From NCBI GenBank assembly GCA_902625725.1, contig CACOCY010000003.1, positions 1-64,000 of the forward strand: a DNA stretch of 64,000 nt. The letters run 5' to 3'. The notes under the pieces are model-generated. The model ran no database searches, had not been told where the DNA came from, and saw nothing but the letters and a program-made list of their open reading frames with translations. Made by a program: the position numbers and the translations under genes. Below, piece after piece: positions 54,676 through 63,800 of the stretch; within the stretch, counting starts at the first letter, position 1; every line of letters starts with the position of its first letter. Source of the stretch: an uncultured SAR116 cluster alpha proteobacterium (GTDB taxonomy: Bacteria; Pseudomonadota; Alphaproteobacteria; Puniceispirillales; Puniceispirillaceae).

Positions 54676-56520
54676 ATGGAAAATTTGAGAGAATCAGAAG
54701 TAAAATCAAAAAATAACTTGTCCTATGTTGTGTCTTATTTAATACCTGGCGAAGAATTTTCGAAAATAAACCTGGAAGCTACTGCTGATACCTATGCTCA
54801 AATATGCAGAGCGTGGCTCATTCAATTCCTTCCGAATCATCCACAATATTTAAACGCACTTGAAGTTTTAAAACAGCATGAGGATGCAGACTGTCTCACT
54901 TTTTTAGAACAAATTGATTTTCAAAAAGAAATTTTAATAGATTTTAGTTCTAAAAATAGGCATTTATGGGAGTATTTTTGTCCTGCCGCTAAGATAGCGC
55001 AAGAAAACCCAGAGATTTTTGCAGAATTGCTCAGTGAAAAACGGCAATTAAAAAACCTAAAAAAAGCAAAATTCCAGCTTACCCAACCCGAGAGCGAACT
55101 ACTATTAAGTAGCAACATACTTATATCTCCACCAATCGATACAAATTCAAAAAATATTCCTCCTCAATTTTTACAGGAGGCTTTGAATTTTTCAAAAAAA
55201 GAACAAAGCTACTGGTATGATCACCCTATTCCGATTGACGCTAGCATTGAAGAGAATGAACTTCTCTACGGGCTCCAAAAGCTGGATGAAGCAGTCGATT
55301 TTGAAAAAAAGATGGGTATTATTAAACCATACGCTAAAATTTCAATGATCTTATCTATATCTGTTACGCATATTGGCATGGAAGACTTGGCTGAACGTTA
55401 TGTAGTTGACTTGATAAATAAAAATTTAGAAATCAAAAACCTTGAACTATATTTATTTAACGAAATTCGGTGCAAAAATATTATTTCTGCAATTTGCCCA
55501 AATGAAGAAAAAGCATCTTCTATTTTTGGTGTCAATGGCTCATATGGTAGACATTTTAGTTTTTTAAAAGCAATGTTGGCACTATGGAATAAAGCAATCA
55601 ACTCAAATACAAAATTTACGTTTAAAATAGACCTTGACCAGGTATTTGACCAAGATTTTTTAATGAGTCAAACTGGTAAAACAGCAATCCAACTTTTATG
55701 CAATCCCTATTGGGGGGGATCGGCAACTGATTCTAATGGAAACATGGTTGATTTAGGTATGATTGCGGGTGGGTTGATTAATCAATCTGATGCATCAAAA
55801 GGTATCTTTATTCCAGATGTTAAACGCCCTAATACAGAAGAAATACTATCCCACATTTCATCCAAGAGGGTTTTTTGTAGTCAATTGCCACAATCGATTT
55901 CAACTGAAGCTGAGATTGGATGTCAGAGGAGTGATTTTCAACGCGTTCATGTAACAGGAGGAACAACCGGCATTTGTTTAGAATCACTTATTAAATGGCG
56001 CCCATTTACCCCCACTTTCATAAATCGTGCAGAGGACCAGGCGTTTGCACTATCAGCTTTCAAGGAGAATATGTATTTATCACATTTGCATGCACCTGGG
56101 TTAATAATGCGACATGACAAGGATACATTTGCAGGGAGAGCTATTTCTAATGCCGCAAACAGCAAAGCTATAGGGGATATAGAGCGTATCCTGCTTTTTA
56201 GCAATTACACAAATATCCTTTCCGTAGAAAGAAGCAAAGTATCTGAGCATGTTTGGCCCTTTACTTCCTCATTTATAAGCGAAAATCCCGAGGTTTTAGC
56301 AGGGTTAATTTTTGCTTTGGATGGAGCAAACATAGGAGCGGATTACGTGGCTGAAGGGTCAAAAAGACTTTTATCTACCAAGCGTTTTTGTCGGACAGAA
56401 ATCAAAACGCAACTTAACCGTGAGATAGAGGGCTGGAATTTATATTATGATAATTTAGCTAACCTGTCTCAAAACTCATTAAGGTATTTAACCAAAACGA
56501 TTGAAGCCAGTGCAATCTGA
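54676..56520 (+). CDS. Uncharacterised glycosyltransferase-like protein
   Basis: A 614-residue protein that I cannot assign to a named family. The middle and C-terminal part looks like a GT-A glycosyltransferase: SMILSISVTHIGMEDLAERYV near residue 222, a metal-type DxD in FKIDLDQVFDQDF near residue 317, then GGTTGICLESLIKWRPF around residue 432 and RAEDQAFALSAF at about residue 449. The first 150 residues are helical. No signal peptide or membrane helix. It is divergent from the LacI-regulated sugar uptake operon and shares its operator region, so it may belong to the metabolism of the same sugar or glycoside. Glycosylation activity is inferred, not shown. Confidence 0.6.
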   Translation: MENLRESEVKSKNNLSYVVSYLIPGEEFSKINLEATADTYAQICRAWLIQFLPNHPQYLNALEVLKQHEDADCLTFLEQIDFQKEILIDFSSKNRHLWEYFCPAAKIAQENPEIFAELLSEKRQLKNLKKAKFQLTQPESELLLSSNILISPPIDTNSKNIPPQFLQEALNFSKKEQSYWYDHPIPIDASIEENELLYGLQKLDEAVDFEKKMGIIKPYAKISMILSISVTHIGMEDLAERYVVDLINKNLEIKNLELYLFNEIRCKNIISAICPNEEKASSIFGVNGSYGRHFSFLKAMLALWNKAINSNTKFTFKIDLDQVFDQDFLMSQTGKTAIQLLCNPYWGGSATDSNGNMVDLGMIAGGLINQSDASKGIFIPDVKRPNTEEILSHISSKRVFCSQLPQSISTEAEIGCQRSDFQRVHVTGGTTGICLESLIKWRPFTPTFINRAEDQAFALSAFKENMYLSHLHAPGLIMRHDKDTFAGRAISNAANSKAIGDIERILLFSNYTNILSVERSKVSEHVWPFTSSFISENPEVLAGLIFALDGANIGADYVAEGSKRLLSTKRFCRTEIKTQLNREIEGWNLYYDNLANLSQNSLRYLTKTIEASAI

Positions 56521-56529
56521 TGTGCTCAG

Positions 56530-56553
56530 CGAATTTAGGATATATCCTATTCG
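56530..56553. terminator. Possible bidirectional terminator
   Basis: Inverted repeat CGAAT-TT-AGGATATATCCT-ATTCG between the ends of two converging genes. No strong U-tract, so termination may be Rho-assisted. Confidence 0.4.
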
Positions 56554-56557
56554 TTCT

Positions 56558-58090
56558 CTACTTTTTGGATCTATTAATTTCTTGTTTCTCCAACCGCATT
56601 AGTACGTCGGATATTAACTTTATTGCGGCCTCATTATCTGACAACTCAGAAGGATTATATCTTAAAGAAAAACCTGGCATCTCTTCATGAAGTGGCTGAT
56701 TGGTTGCATCACTATTTTCTTTTCTTCCGATTACTTCATAGGTTTTCAATGGATAAGAAAACCCTTTGACTGTGATGGTCTCTCTCTCATTTACCTCAAA
56801 TTCTTCTTTGACTAGTAAATAAGTATCTTCTGAGATCAATATTTTATTTGCTTCGGAACTAGACTCTAATCTTGAAGCAAGATTAACCCCATTACCAATA
56901 ACAGTGTAATCTAACCTATCCTGAGATCCAAAATTGCCCACTGTACAAACAGAGGAATGTATTCCCATACGAGCATTCAGTGTTTTAGAAACACCACGAT
57001 TGAGCCATGCTTTTCTAATTTCCTGAAGCTTGATTAGCATTTCATTTGCCATTGCAACGCAATTTATAGCATCGTTTTTGTGACCATCACTGGAGGGATC
57101 TCCAAAAAAAACTAACATTGCATCGCCAATAAACTTATCAATAGTTCCACCCCATTTAGTGGCTATATTGGACATTTCTGTAAGATAATTGGTTAGTAAT
57201 TCGGTTAGAATTTCTGGTTCTAGTCTCTCTGTTAATTCCGTGAAACCCTGAAGGTCAGAAAAGAAAATTGTTAATTGCTTTCGTTGCGTTTTGATAGTCA
57301 CATCAAGTTTTCCTGAAAAGATAGAGTCATAAACTTGCGGTGAAAAATATTTTGCAAGTTTTTTTGAAAGTTCTACTAATTCTGCCGTTCTTTCCTCAAC
57401 TTTTTTTTCCAGATTATGATTTAGGTCAGCAAGCTCATTATGCGCTTTATTCAATTGTAAAAGTCTTTCTTGCTCTAATTTGTAGAGATTGGCATGTTGA
57501 AGAGCGCTAGCTGTTTGGTTTGCAAGTATAGAAATAATCATTTCATCTTCTTTGTTGAAAAGGTTTATTTCCCTGCTCTCTACGGAAAATACACCAACAA
57601 GCTCATCGTCTAACTCCATAGGGATAGCAACCTGAGATTCTACATCCGCCAACCCAGGCAATTTTGCAACCTCTTTTACTTTGTCACTACTAGATTTTAT
57701 CACCTCTTTTTTGACAGCCTGCATATAGCTTTTTTGCATGCCCATATTTGCCATCCGCATTAATTTCTTGCGCTTGGCAACCATACCTATCACGCCAATT
57801 CCTACTTTAACTTTTGCTCCTATTCCGTCATCCTCATAGCCATAGGTAGCTAAAACACTAAGATTTTCCTTTGCTTCATCCAATATTAATATCATTGAGT
57901 GTTTAAAACCAAAATGCTTATCCATTAAAGCTAACATGGTGTTAGCTATGAGATTAATATCGAGTGTTTTATTAACTTGAGCGGAAACCTCTTTAATTAG
58001 TTCCACTTCCCTAATTTTTCTTTCAAGAAGAATTCCTTGCTGGTCAGCAACGGCACTATTTTCTATAATGGCACTCATATCATCATTCAT
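56558..58090 (-). CDS. GAF-domain class III adenylate cyclase
   Basis: A 510-residue signalling enzyme. Residues about 30-215 form a GAF domain (IANTMLALMDKHFGFKHSMILIL and then VESQVAIPMELDDELVGVFSVES). A coiled coil follows (residues about 215-255, EERTAELVEL). Residues about 265-450 form the cyclase: metal aspartates in FFSDLQGFTEL and FIGDAMLVFF, lysine in TIDKFIGD and aspartate in LDYTVIGNGVNLASRLE, which together favour ATP over GTP. All catalytic positions are intact. It lies 52 bases downstream of a gene for a small flavin split-barrel protein, suggesting a shared transcript and possible redox or flavin input. Confidence 0.92.
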   Translation of the reverse strand: MNDDMSAIIENSAVADQQGILLERKIREVELIKEVSAQVNKTLDINLIANTMLALMDKHFGFKHSMILILDEAKENLSVLATYGYEDDGIGAKVKVGIGVIGMVAKRKKLMRMANMGMQKSYMQAVKKEVIKSSSDKVKEVAKLPGLADVESQVAIPMELDDELVGVFSVESREINLFNKEDEMIISILANQTASALQHANLYKLEQERLLQLNKAHNELADLNHNLEKKVEERTAELVELSKKLAKYFSPQVYDSIFSGKLDVTIKTQRKQLTIFFSDLQGFTELTERLEPEILTELLTNYLTEMSNIATKWGGTIDKFIGDAMLVFFGDPSSDGHKNDAINCVAMANEMLIKLQEIRKAWLNRGVSKTLNARMGIHSSVCTVGNFGSQDRLDYTVIGNGVNLASRLESSSEANKILISEDTYLLVKEEFEVNERETITVKGFSYPLKTYEVIGRKENSDATNQPLHEEMPGFSLRYNPSELSDNEAAIKLISDVLMRLEKQEINRSKK

Positions 58091-58141
58091 AACTGATTGA
58101 ATTTATTATTATTTTTTTAACCAAACGAGGCTATTTATAAA

Positions 58142-58534
58142 TTAAAGTGGCAAATGTGAAACTTTATGTACTTTGTAAATATCAGCAGCTTTAAGCTCAA
58201 AAACATCTTCCATTCCAGACATAGAGGCAATGGCCTGCAGTTTCATATCCATATCATCAAATAAATCACCGTCTGTTTCAGAGCGGACAAACTCAATATC
58301 CAACCCATACATATCCATCGTCATGGGATTTGTTATTGTAACGTAACCAAATGGGTTTTCAGCAATATTTTTTCTTGTTTTACTAAAAAATTGAAAAGAT
58401 AGCGCAACATGCTCTTCGTCAACATACCAAACTTGGGATATTACGGTGGTATTAGGCTCTCCATCTTTTGAACATGTGGAGAACGTGCTCGGAAACATTC
58501 CTTGCATGGCTGGTAAGTGTTGTTCTTCAATCAT
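58142..58534 (-). CDS. Pyridoxamine-5'-phosphate oxidase-like split-barrel protein
   Basis: A 130-residue protein of the flavin-reductase-like/PNPOx split-barrel fold. Recognisable block: PSTFSTCSKDGEPNTTVISQVWYVDEEHVALSFQFFSKTRKNIAENPFGYVTI, read in pieces, with the FFSKTRKNI segment at the usual FMN-binding spot. The long C-terminal half suggests a dimer. It is 11 bases downstream of a second split-barrel gene and upstream of the GAF-cyclase gene. Function unknown; sensing of flavin or a redox state is one option. Confidence 0.82.
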   Translation of the reverse strand: MIEEQHLPAMQGMFPSTFSTCSKDGEPNTTVISQVWYVDEEHVALSFQFFSKTRKNIAENPFGYVTITNPMTMDMYGLDIEFVRSETDGDLFDDMDMKLQAIASMSGMEDVFELKAADIYKVHKVSHLPL

Positions 58535-58545
58535 TAAAATTTCCT

Positions 58546-59004
58546 TTATGTTTCCAATCTTTTTCCTGCTTCTGGTCCTGGAGTTTGAACAAAAACATCA
58601 TTTATCTTTAAAGTTATACCAATATCTGGTTCAACACCAAAAAGTCTCTCAACAGCTGGTTTTGGCAAACCCATCCCACCCATGATCTCTATAAATTGAT
58701 TTCTATTTTTTTCAGATACCTCTTGCTCTTCAGATGAGAGGGTTTTTGCTTCAACAAATTCACCTTTAAACTGATATGCTTCATGTGAGACAACACCCAC
58801 AAAAACGGTTGCTTTTCCATTTTCTTCCAGATTTGCTAATACCTGCTCAGCGAGAGACTTCCGAACAAAAAATGTTATTGAATCTTTTTTATCGTTAATA
58901 ACCGCTCCCAATGTATCTGTGTGAGATGGCATCTTGTCATTAGAGGCTGTTCCAATATGGCCAAACCCCTCTTTGATTACCTCGAATGTAATCTCGGGTA
59001 TCAT
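58546..59004 (-). CDS. Pyridoxamine-5'-phosphate oxidase-like split-barrel protein
   Basis: A 152-residue protein of the same general fold as its downstream neighbour, with KKDSITFFVRKSLAEQVLANLEENGKATV corresponding to the FMN-binding split-barrel core and a longer C-terminal region (EKNRNQFIEIMGGMGLP). The ribosome site TAGGAG precedes ATG 59004. It is the first gene of the three-gene unit ending with the GAF-cyclase. The two split-barrel proteins could work as a pair; substrate or ligand unknown. Confidence 0.78.
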   Translation of the reverse strand: MIPEITFEVIKEGFGHIGTASNDKMPSHTDTLGAVINDKKDSITFFVRKSLAEQVLANLEENGKATVFVGVVSHEAYQFKGEFVEAKTLSSEEQEVSEKNRNQFIEIMGGMGLPKPAVERLFGVEPDIGITLKINDVFVQTPGPEAGKRLET

Positions 59005-59345
59005 TAATTTTCTCCTATTTTTTTTGTTTGCAATAAATAAATCTTATCAGAATAATATATGATATAAAACCAACCTTTTATTTATATTAAATGAAACTTA
59101 TTTTTCCTCAATGCAAAATGAAAAACCTATTTTAATAGTTGTAGAAACTTCTTTCCAGCCGGTTGCTCAATCTCTCTGCAAGTAGCTTTTATCTTTCCGT
59201 ACTAATAAGAAAAACTTTATGTTACATTTTTCAAGATTTTTTGATATACCAAGCAATGAACTAACTTCCAATTTTTTGATTGTTTCGGTAAAAAAAATTC
59301 AAATTCATTGTTTGTACTAAATAGTGATAAATAGAATGATAAATT
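59005..59345. other. Intergenic region, 341 bases
   Basis: AT-rich gap between divergent genes. It must contain promoters for both the split-barrel unit and the methyltransferase. On the plus strand a frame starting at ATG 59111 runs 24 codons to a TAG at 59183 and stays open for 44 more codons afterwards, but it has no visible ribosome site or recognisable motif, so I do not call a gene. Confidence 0.6.
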
Positions 59346-59990
59346 ATGCTTCAACATATTTCATACACTGCTTTGGAATATAGAATAAACCAAGCTTACC
59401 AAACCCGATTAAAACAACGTGGGAATAATGCTGAGGGCGTTTTCTGGAAAAATAAATCAACACAAATAGCTCGTTTTGCAGCACTCCTTGAGATAACAAA
59501 AAAAGCATCACCGAATCTCCAAACTACCATTTTTGATATTGGCTGCGGTTACGGAGCTATGCTTAATTTTATTGAACAGAGTGCATATTCTCAAAATATA
59601 CTTTACAGCGGAGTAGACATAAATCGATCCATGATTAAGGCATGTTGGCAACAATTTCCTGAAAAAAAGCATTTATTTAGATTGGGTAGAAAACCATATA
59701 AGGAGGTTGATTTTAGTGTTTTTTCTGGAACATTCAATTTATGTTTTTCAAATAAGTTAGAGACTTGGGAAAAATATATTTTTGGTAACCTTGAACAATC
59801 ATGGAAGAAAAGCCGGTTTGGATTAGTGCTTAACCTTTTATGTGATATAAGACCTAGCATAAGAAAACAGATCTATTATGCGAATAGAAAACAATTTATC
59901 ACTCGAGCAAATGAGAGATTTGGGCCCACGCATGCAATCTCTACCCCCTGCGTTTCGGGAGATGTGACCTTCGTTATTTCAAAAACTTGA
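59346..59990 (+). CDS. Class I SAM-dependent methyltransferase
   Basis: A 214-residue protein with the class I methyltransferase AdoMet-binding motif I, TIFDIGCGYGAML, at about residue 60, followed by motif II region LYSGVDINRSMIKAC near residue 85. The C-terminal part is short. It is flanked by long gaps on both sides and stands alone on its transcript. The target molecule is unknown. There is no signal peptide. Confidence 0.82.
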   Translation: MLQHISYTALEYRINQAYQTRLKQRGNNAEGVFWKNKSTQIARFAALLEITKKASPNLQTTIFDIGCGYGAMLNFIEQSAYSQNILYSGVDINRSMIKACWQQFPEKKHLFRLGRKPYKEVDFSVFSGTFNLCFSNKLETWEKYIFGNLEQSWKKSRFGLVLNLLCDIRPSIRKQIYYANRKQFITRANERFGPTHAISTPCVSGDVTFVISKT

Positions 59991-60550
59991 TGAACTAACT
60001 TAATCTTTGATTAAACACCGAAAATTAGTGGATTGTAATCTCCACGCACTTTTATACTTTCTGAATGATAAATCTCAAATTTCAGCCAATCTCAATTGAT
60101 ACAATTTTTGCATATGGTTTTGTAATTTTTAGCACTTTATTTATATAATTTCTCCCTTATGTTTTTACCACGAGTTTATATGTGGAAGTGCCTATGTTCG
60201 ACGAAACGCATATTGAGGATAAAAGTCTGCCTTAAAAACCAAAAAAGCTAACTTATCTGTTGGTTTGCCACTTGATATTCATACATATGAAAAAAATAGC
60301 TTTAAAGCACATCCAACCATAAAAATAAAAAATGATGACGGTTACTTTAATATAATTTCCAACGAATGGAGAAAAGCACTCAAGTAAAGTCTTGCAACTC
60401 TTCCTAGTTTCAAATTCAAAAAATAAAAATACTCAATTGGTATATAAAATCAAAATTTTTAAGCAATTTGATTTTACATCCAAGGTGAAAGTCATTCCGT
60501 ATAAAAAATTTATAATTTTGAATGTATAGCTATCAAAAAGTTAGAGTAAA
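59991..60550. other. Intergenic region, 560 bases, with a possible broken small gene
   Basis: Apart from a short inverted repeat just after the methyltransferase (about 60028-60045) that could act as terminator, the region is AT-rich. The stretch at about 60194-60387 holds two consecutive plus-strand frames that look coding, listed separately. Confidence 0.5.
60194..60387 (+). pseudogene. Possible frameshifted small gene of unknown function
   Basis: ATG 60194 has GGAAG six bases upstream and starts a 13-codon frame (MFDETHIEDKSLP) that ends in TAA at 60233-60235. The next frame from 60232 runs 51 codons to TAA at 60385 and reads like a protein, for example GLPLDIHTYEKNSF and DDGYFNIISNEWRKALK. 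A single indel near the A-run at 60234-60238 would join them into a protein of about 64 aa. It may be a real decayed gene, a sequencing error, or chance. Confidence 0.3.
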
Positions 60551-62389
60551 ATGATTTTACACCCCAGCAAATGGATAGACGTAGAAAAAAAGGCCAAAAA
60601 TCCACCTCCACAAATCCTATTTGCTTTCATCAAATGGTGTTTACAAGGTTCGTATCCAGTTTTATTTTTAGCATCGTTTGCGAGTATCGCATCTGGTGTC
60701 ATTGAGACATATACTGCCGCTCTAATCGGTTTTGTAGTGGATTATCTATTAGACTCAAGCCCGCAAAATCTCTTTGAAGAGAAAGGGTTAATGCTTTTAG
60801 CTATAATTGCCTTTCTTTTTTTCATAAGACCAATTTTCTTCTTTCTTTCTAATTATATGCAATCGATTGTTGTAAGTCCTGGTATAAGAAGCTTAATTTC
60901 TATAAAACTACATCGCTGGACTTTAGGTCACTCCAAAAGCTTTTTTGACAATGATTTCGCAGGAAGAATAGCGCAAAAAGAGATACAGGCTTCACGAGCA
61001 TTGACAGATGTTATTGTAGAACTCATTCACACAGTGCTTTTCGCCCTTGCCTCTGTTTTAGCGTCTTTCGCCGTCATAAGTTTTATCGACTGGAGAGCAG
61101 GAATAATTGTTTTTCTTTGGTTCTGTGGTTTCTATGCATTGATGGCTTATTTCATGCCTCGTATAAAGAAAACATCGTCAAAACGTGCAAGTGCTCAAGC
61201 AGAAGCTTCTGGACAAATAGTCGATACGGTTAGCAATATTAGCCTTGTTAAGCTTTTTTCCAACACATATCATGAAGATAAGGCAGCAATTAACGCTTTC
61301 TCTAAATTGAAATATGCCATCATCAATTATGGTAAAAAAATTGTTTTGTTTAGAACATGTATTTTGGTGTATGCAAGCAGTATTTTTGTTGCTGTAACCT
61401 CTTGTACAATTTTTTTCTGGACGAAGGGAATGGTAACACCTGGTGATGTTGTTGCTGCTGGATCAATAGCTATGCGTCTCATGATGATGGCGGGTTGGGT
61501 AAGTTTTTCTCTCATGGCAATCTATACTAACCTTGGAGAGGTAGAAGATGCTATGCTTACATTAGCAATTCCTCACGGTATGAAAGACAAAAAGAATGCA
61601 AAAGAACTAGAGATATCTGAAGCCAACATAGAATTTAAAAATGTTTCGTTCTCATATGGCCTAAAGACAGGTGGATTGAAAGATATTTGCGTCTCTATCC
61701 AACAGGGAGAGAAACTCGGCGTAGTCGGAGCGTCAGGGGCTGGAAAATCTACACTAATGTCTCTTTTAATGAGGTTTTACGATGCAGAGAAGGGTAATGT
61801 GTTCATCGATGAAAATGATGTCCGAGACGTATCTCAAGAAAGTTTGCGCAGACATATAAGTGTTGTTTCGCAAGAAACATCTATGTTTAACAGAACCGCA
61901 AGAGATAACATTGCCTATGGCTGTCCAAGCCCAACGGAAAATGATATAGTTTCTGCGGCTAAAAATGCGGGTGCACACGAATTCATCTTAGATCTTGTTG
62001 ATAACCAAGGTCGAAAAGGATACGACGCTTATTTGGGCGAAAGAGGTGTAAAGTTATCCGGCGGTCAAAGGCAACGAATAGCACTTGCGCGTGCTATAAT
62101 TAAGGACGCACCCATTCTGGTTCTCGATGAAGCTACTAGTGCACTCGACAGTGAGGTTGAGAGTGTTATACAAAAGTCGCTTGAACATATTATGGTTGGA
62201 AAGACTGTTTTTGCTATTGCTCACCGTCTATCTACAATAGCCCATATGGACCGGATTATCGTACTAGAAGGCGGCCAAATAATAGAACAAGGAACTCATA
62301 GTTCACTTCTGAAAAATAACGGCGTATACGCAAGTTATTGGAGTCGGCAATCTGGTGGGTTTATCGGTTTTGATATTGCAGCTGAATAA
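60551..62389 (+). CDS. ABC exporter, fused membrane and ATPase domains
   Basis: A 612-residue half-transporter of the MsbA/multidrug type. Residues about 1-335 have six transmembrane helices. The ATPase domain has Walker A GASGAGKST near residue 397, Q-loop VVSQETSMF, signature LSGGQRQR near residue 500, Walker [13 protein letters not shown] and H-loop FAIAHRLSTIAHMD. It would act as a homodimer exporting a lipid or hydrophobic compound from the inner membrane. Substrate unknown. It is alone on the plus strand, with a 215-base gap to the next gene. Confidence 0.93.
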   Translation: MILHPSKWIDVEKKAKNPPPQILFAFIKWCLQGSYPVLFLASFASIASGVIETYTAALIGFVVDYLLDSSPQNLFEEKGLMLLAIIAFLFFIRPIFFFLSNYMQSIVVSPGIRSLISIKLHRWTLGHSKSFFDNDFAGRIAQKEIQASRALTDVIVELIHTVLFALASVLASFAVISFIDWRAGIIVFLWFCGFYALMAYFMPRIKKTSSKRASAQAEASGQIVDTVSNISLVKLFSNTYHEDKAAINAFSKLKYAIINYGKKIVLFRTCILVYASSIFVAVTSCTIFFWTKGMVTPGDVVAAGSIAMRLMMMAGWVSFSLMAIYTNLGEVEDAMLTLAIPHGMKDKKNAKELEISEANIEFKNVSFSYGLKTGGLKDICVSIQQGEKLGVVGASGAGKSTLMSLLMRFYDAEKGNVFIDENDVRDVSQESLRRHISVVSQETSMFNRTARDNIAYGCPSPTENDIVSAAKNAGAHEFILDLVDNQGRKGYDAYLGERGVKLSGGQRQRIALARAIIKDAPILVLDEATSALDSEVESVIQKSLEHIMVGKTVFAIAHRLSTIAHMDRIIVLEGGQIIEQGTHSSLLKNNGVYASYWSRQSGGFIGFDIAAE

Positions 62390-62604
62390 AACTCTTTTTT
62401 TGTCAATTTTTTCAAAAGTTTTTTTGTTTTGTTCTGTGACAATTAAGGCAAGCAAGACATTGAACTCAAATAATATTAAGGCATAAGTGCGTTTATGTTT
62501 GCGGTGTGGTGCGAAAAAAACATTAGAGTTTGAAAAATTTTTGATTAGACTTCATAATGTTAACAATTGACAAAAAGCTTAAACAAGTTTTCATGGAGAC
62601 TTTA

Positions 62605-63747
62605 ATGAACAACGATTATTCTAAAATAAAGAATGTTTTAAATAACCCCAAATCAGCATTAGGTGGCTCAAGAAGAAAGTTCATCGCTCATGGTGCTGCG
62701 CTGGGCGCTGTTACCCTTTCCGCACCTTTCATCTCTAAAACTGCGAGTGCATCTACATCTGTTAATGTATTGGCTTTTGGAGGCTACGAAGAACCAGGAA
62801 TGTTAAATGAGTTTGAAGAAAAAACAGGTATCACAGTAAACTTGAAAATACATGATGGCTCAGATGAAGAGATGATAGCCTTAATGGAAACATCATCACC
62901 AGGAACATTTGATGTTATCACACCAACAAGCGCTTACATACCAAAAGCAATCGAAGATGGGATAATAGCCGAGTTGAACCCTGCCGATTTTCCATTAGAC
63001 GATTACTTTGATATTATTGCGAAATGGCCTCCTGTTTGGAAATCTGGGAAGCTGTACGCGATTGTTAATCGTTTTGGTTATTATGGAATTACCTATAATC
63101 ACAAAAAATTCTCGGAGTCGGATGTTTCCTCCTATGACATTCTTTTCGACTCCTCCGTGAAAGGGAGAGTAGCTCTTTTTGACTGGTTCCTTCCAAATAT
63201 GGGTTGCATGTCAAAATATAATGGCAACCCTAATCCGTATGATTTAGACTCAGCCGCATTTTCTGCACTCAATGACACGCTAATGAAACTTCGCCCTCAG
63301 GTTGGACTAGTAGGAAATACTAGCCAGGTGATCCAAGCGATGGCAGGTGGTTCATATGATCTCGCTATTGCAGGCGAATGGGTCCAAGCTGGAATGTATG
63401 ATGATGGCCTCCCATTCAAAGCCCTTGTTCCCGAGCAAGGAGGAGTAACATGGGACCAAGCTGTTTGTGTTTCCGCAACAACCCCGAATAAAGATAATGC
63501 TGTAAAATTTCTGCAATATGTAACGGGACCTGCCTTCCAGTCCAAACTTGCAATTGCTAAAACTTATTACAGTATGGTTCCTAACAAGAAGGCTGCTGTA
63601 ATGCTGCCTGATGATAAAAGAGAATTATTGAACTTATCAAACATTGATAAATTCGATGAGATCTTTATGGCAAATCTGTCACCGAGAAAGAGCCCTGACA
63701 ATCGAGACGAATGGATGGCTTCTTGGGAGAAGTTTAAAAACGCATAA
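62605..63747 (+). CDS. Polyamine-type ABC transporter substrate-binding protein (PotD-like), Tat-exported
   Basis: Periplasmic receptor of the spermidine/putrescine type, 380 aa from ATG 62605. That start has GGAG six bases upstream; an ATG at 62557 (MLTIDKKLKQVF) is possible but lacks such a site. The N-terminus carries a twin-arginine motif (GSRRKFIAHGAALGAVTLSAP), a Tat signal ending near KTASA. The mature start VNVLAFGGYEEPGMLNEFEEKTGI and VITPTSAYIPKAIEDGIIAEL fit SBP_bac_8/PotD. No ATPase or permease genes follow within the window. Its ligand need not be a polyamine. Confidence 0.88.
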   Translation: MNNDYSKIKNVLNNPKSALGGSRRKFIAHGAALGAVTLSAPFISKTASASTSVNVLAFGGYEEPGMLNEFEEKTGITVNLKIHDGSDEEMIALMETSSPGTFDVITPTSAYIPKAIEDGIIAELNPADFPLDDYFDIIAKWPPVWKSGKLYAIVNRFGYYGITYNHKKFSESDVSSYDILFDSSVKGRVALFDWFLPNMGCMSKYNGNPNPYDLDSAAFSALNDTLMKLRPQVGLVGNTSQVIQAMAGGSYDLAIAGEWVQAGMYDDGLPFKALVPEQGGVTWDQAVCVSATTPNKDNAVKFLQYVTGPAFQSKLAIAKTYYSMVPNKKAAVMLPDDKRELLNLSNIDKFDEIFMANLSPRKSPDNRDEWMASWEKFKNA

Positions 63748-63757
63748 ATCCAATTAA

Positions 63758-63784
63758 TTGATGGCTGCAACATGCAGCCATCAA
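63758..63784 (+). promoter_or_regulatory. Stem-loop after the PotD-like gene
   Basis: Arms TTGATGGCTGC and GCAGCCATCAA (11 bp perfect) with a five-base loop, 10 bases after the stop of the binding-protein gene and 16 bases before the next gene's start. No U-tract follows. Same type of hairpin as after the other binding-protein genes. Confidence 0.85.
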
Positions 63785-63800
63785 TGTCCATAGGTAAAAA

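Noticed and set aside
59111-59320. Plus-strand frame with an internal TAG in the gap before the methyltransferase (24 codons, then 44 more)
   Set aside because: No ribosome site and no recognisable motif; the open length is ordinary for AT-rich sequence.
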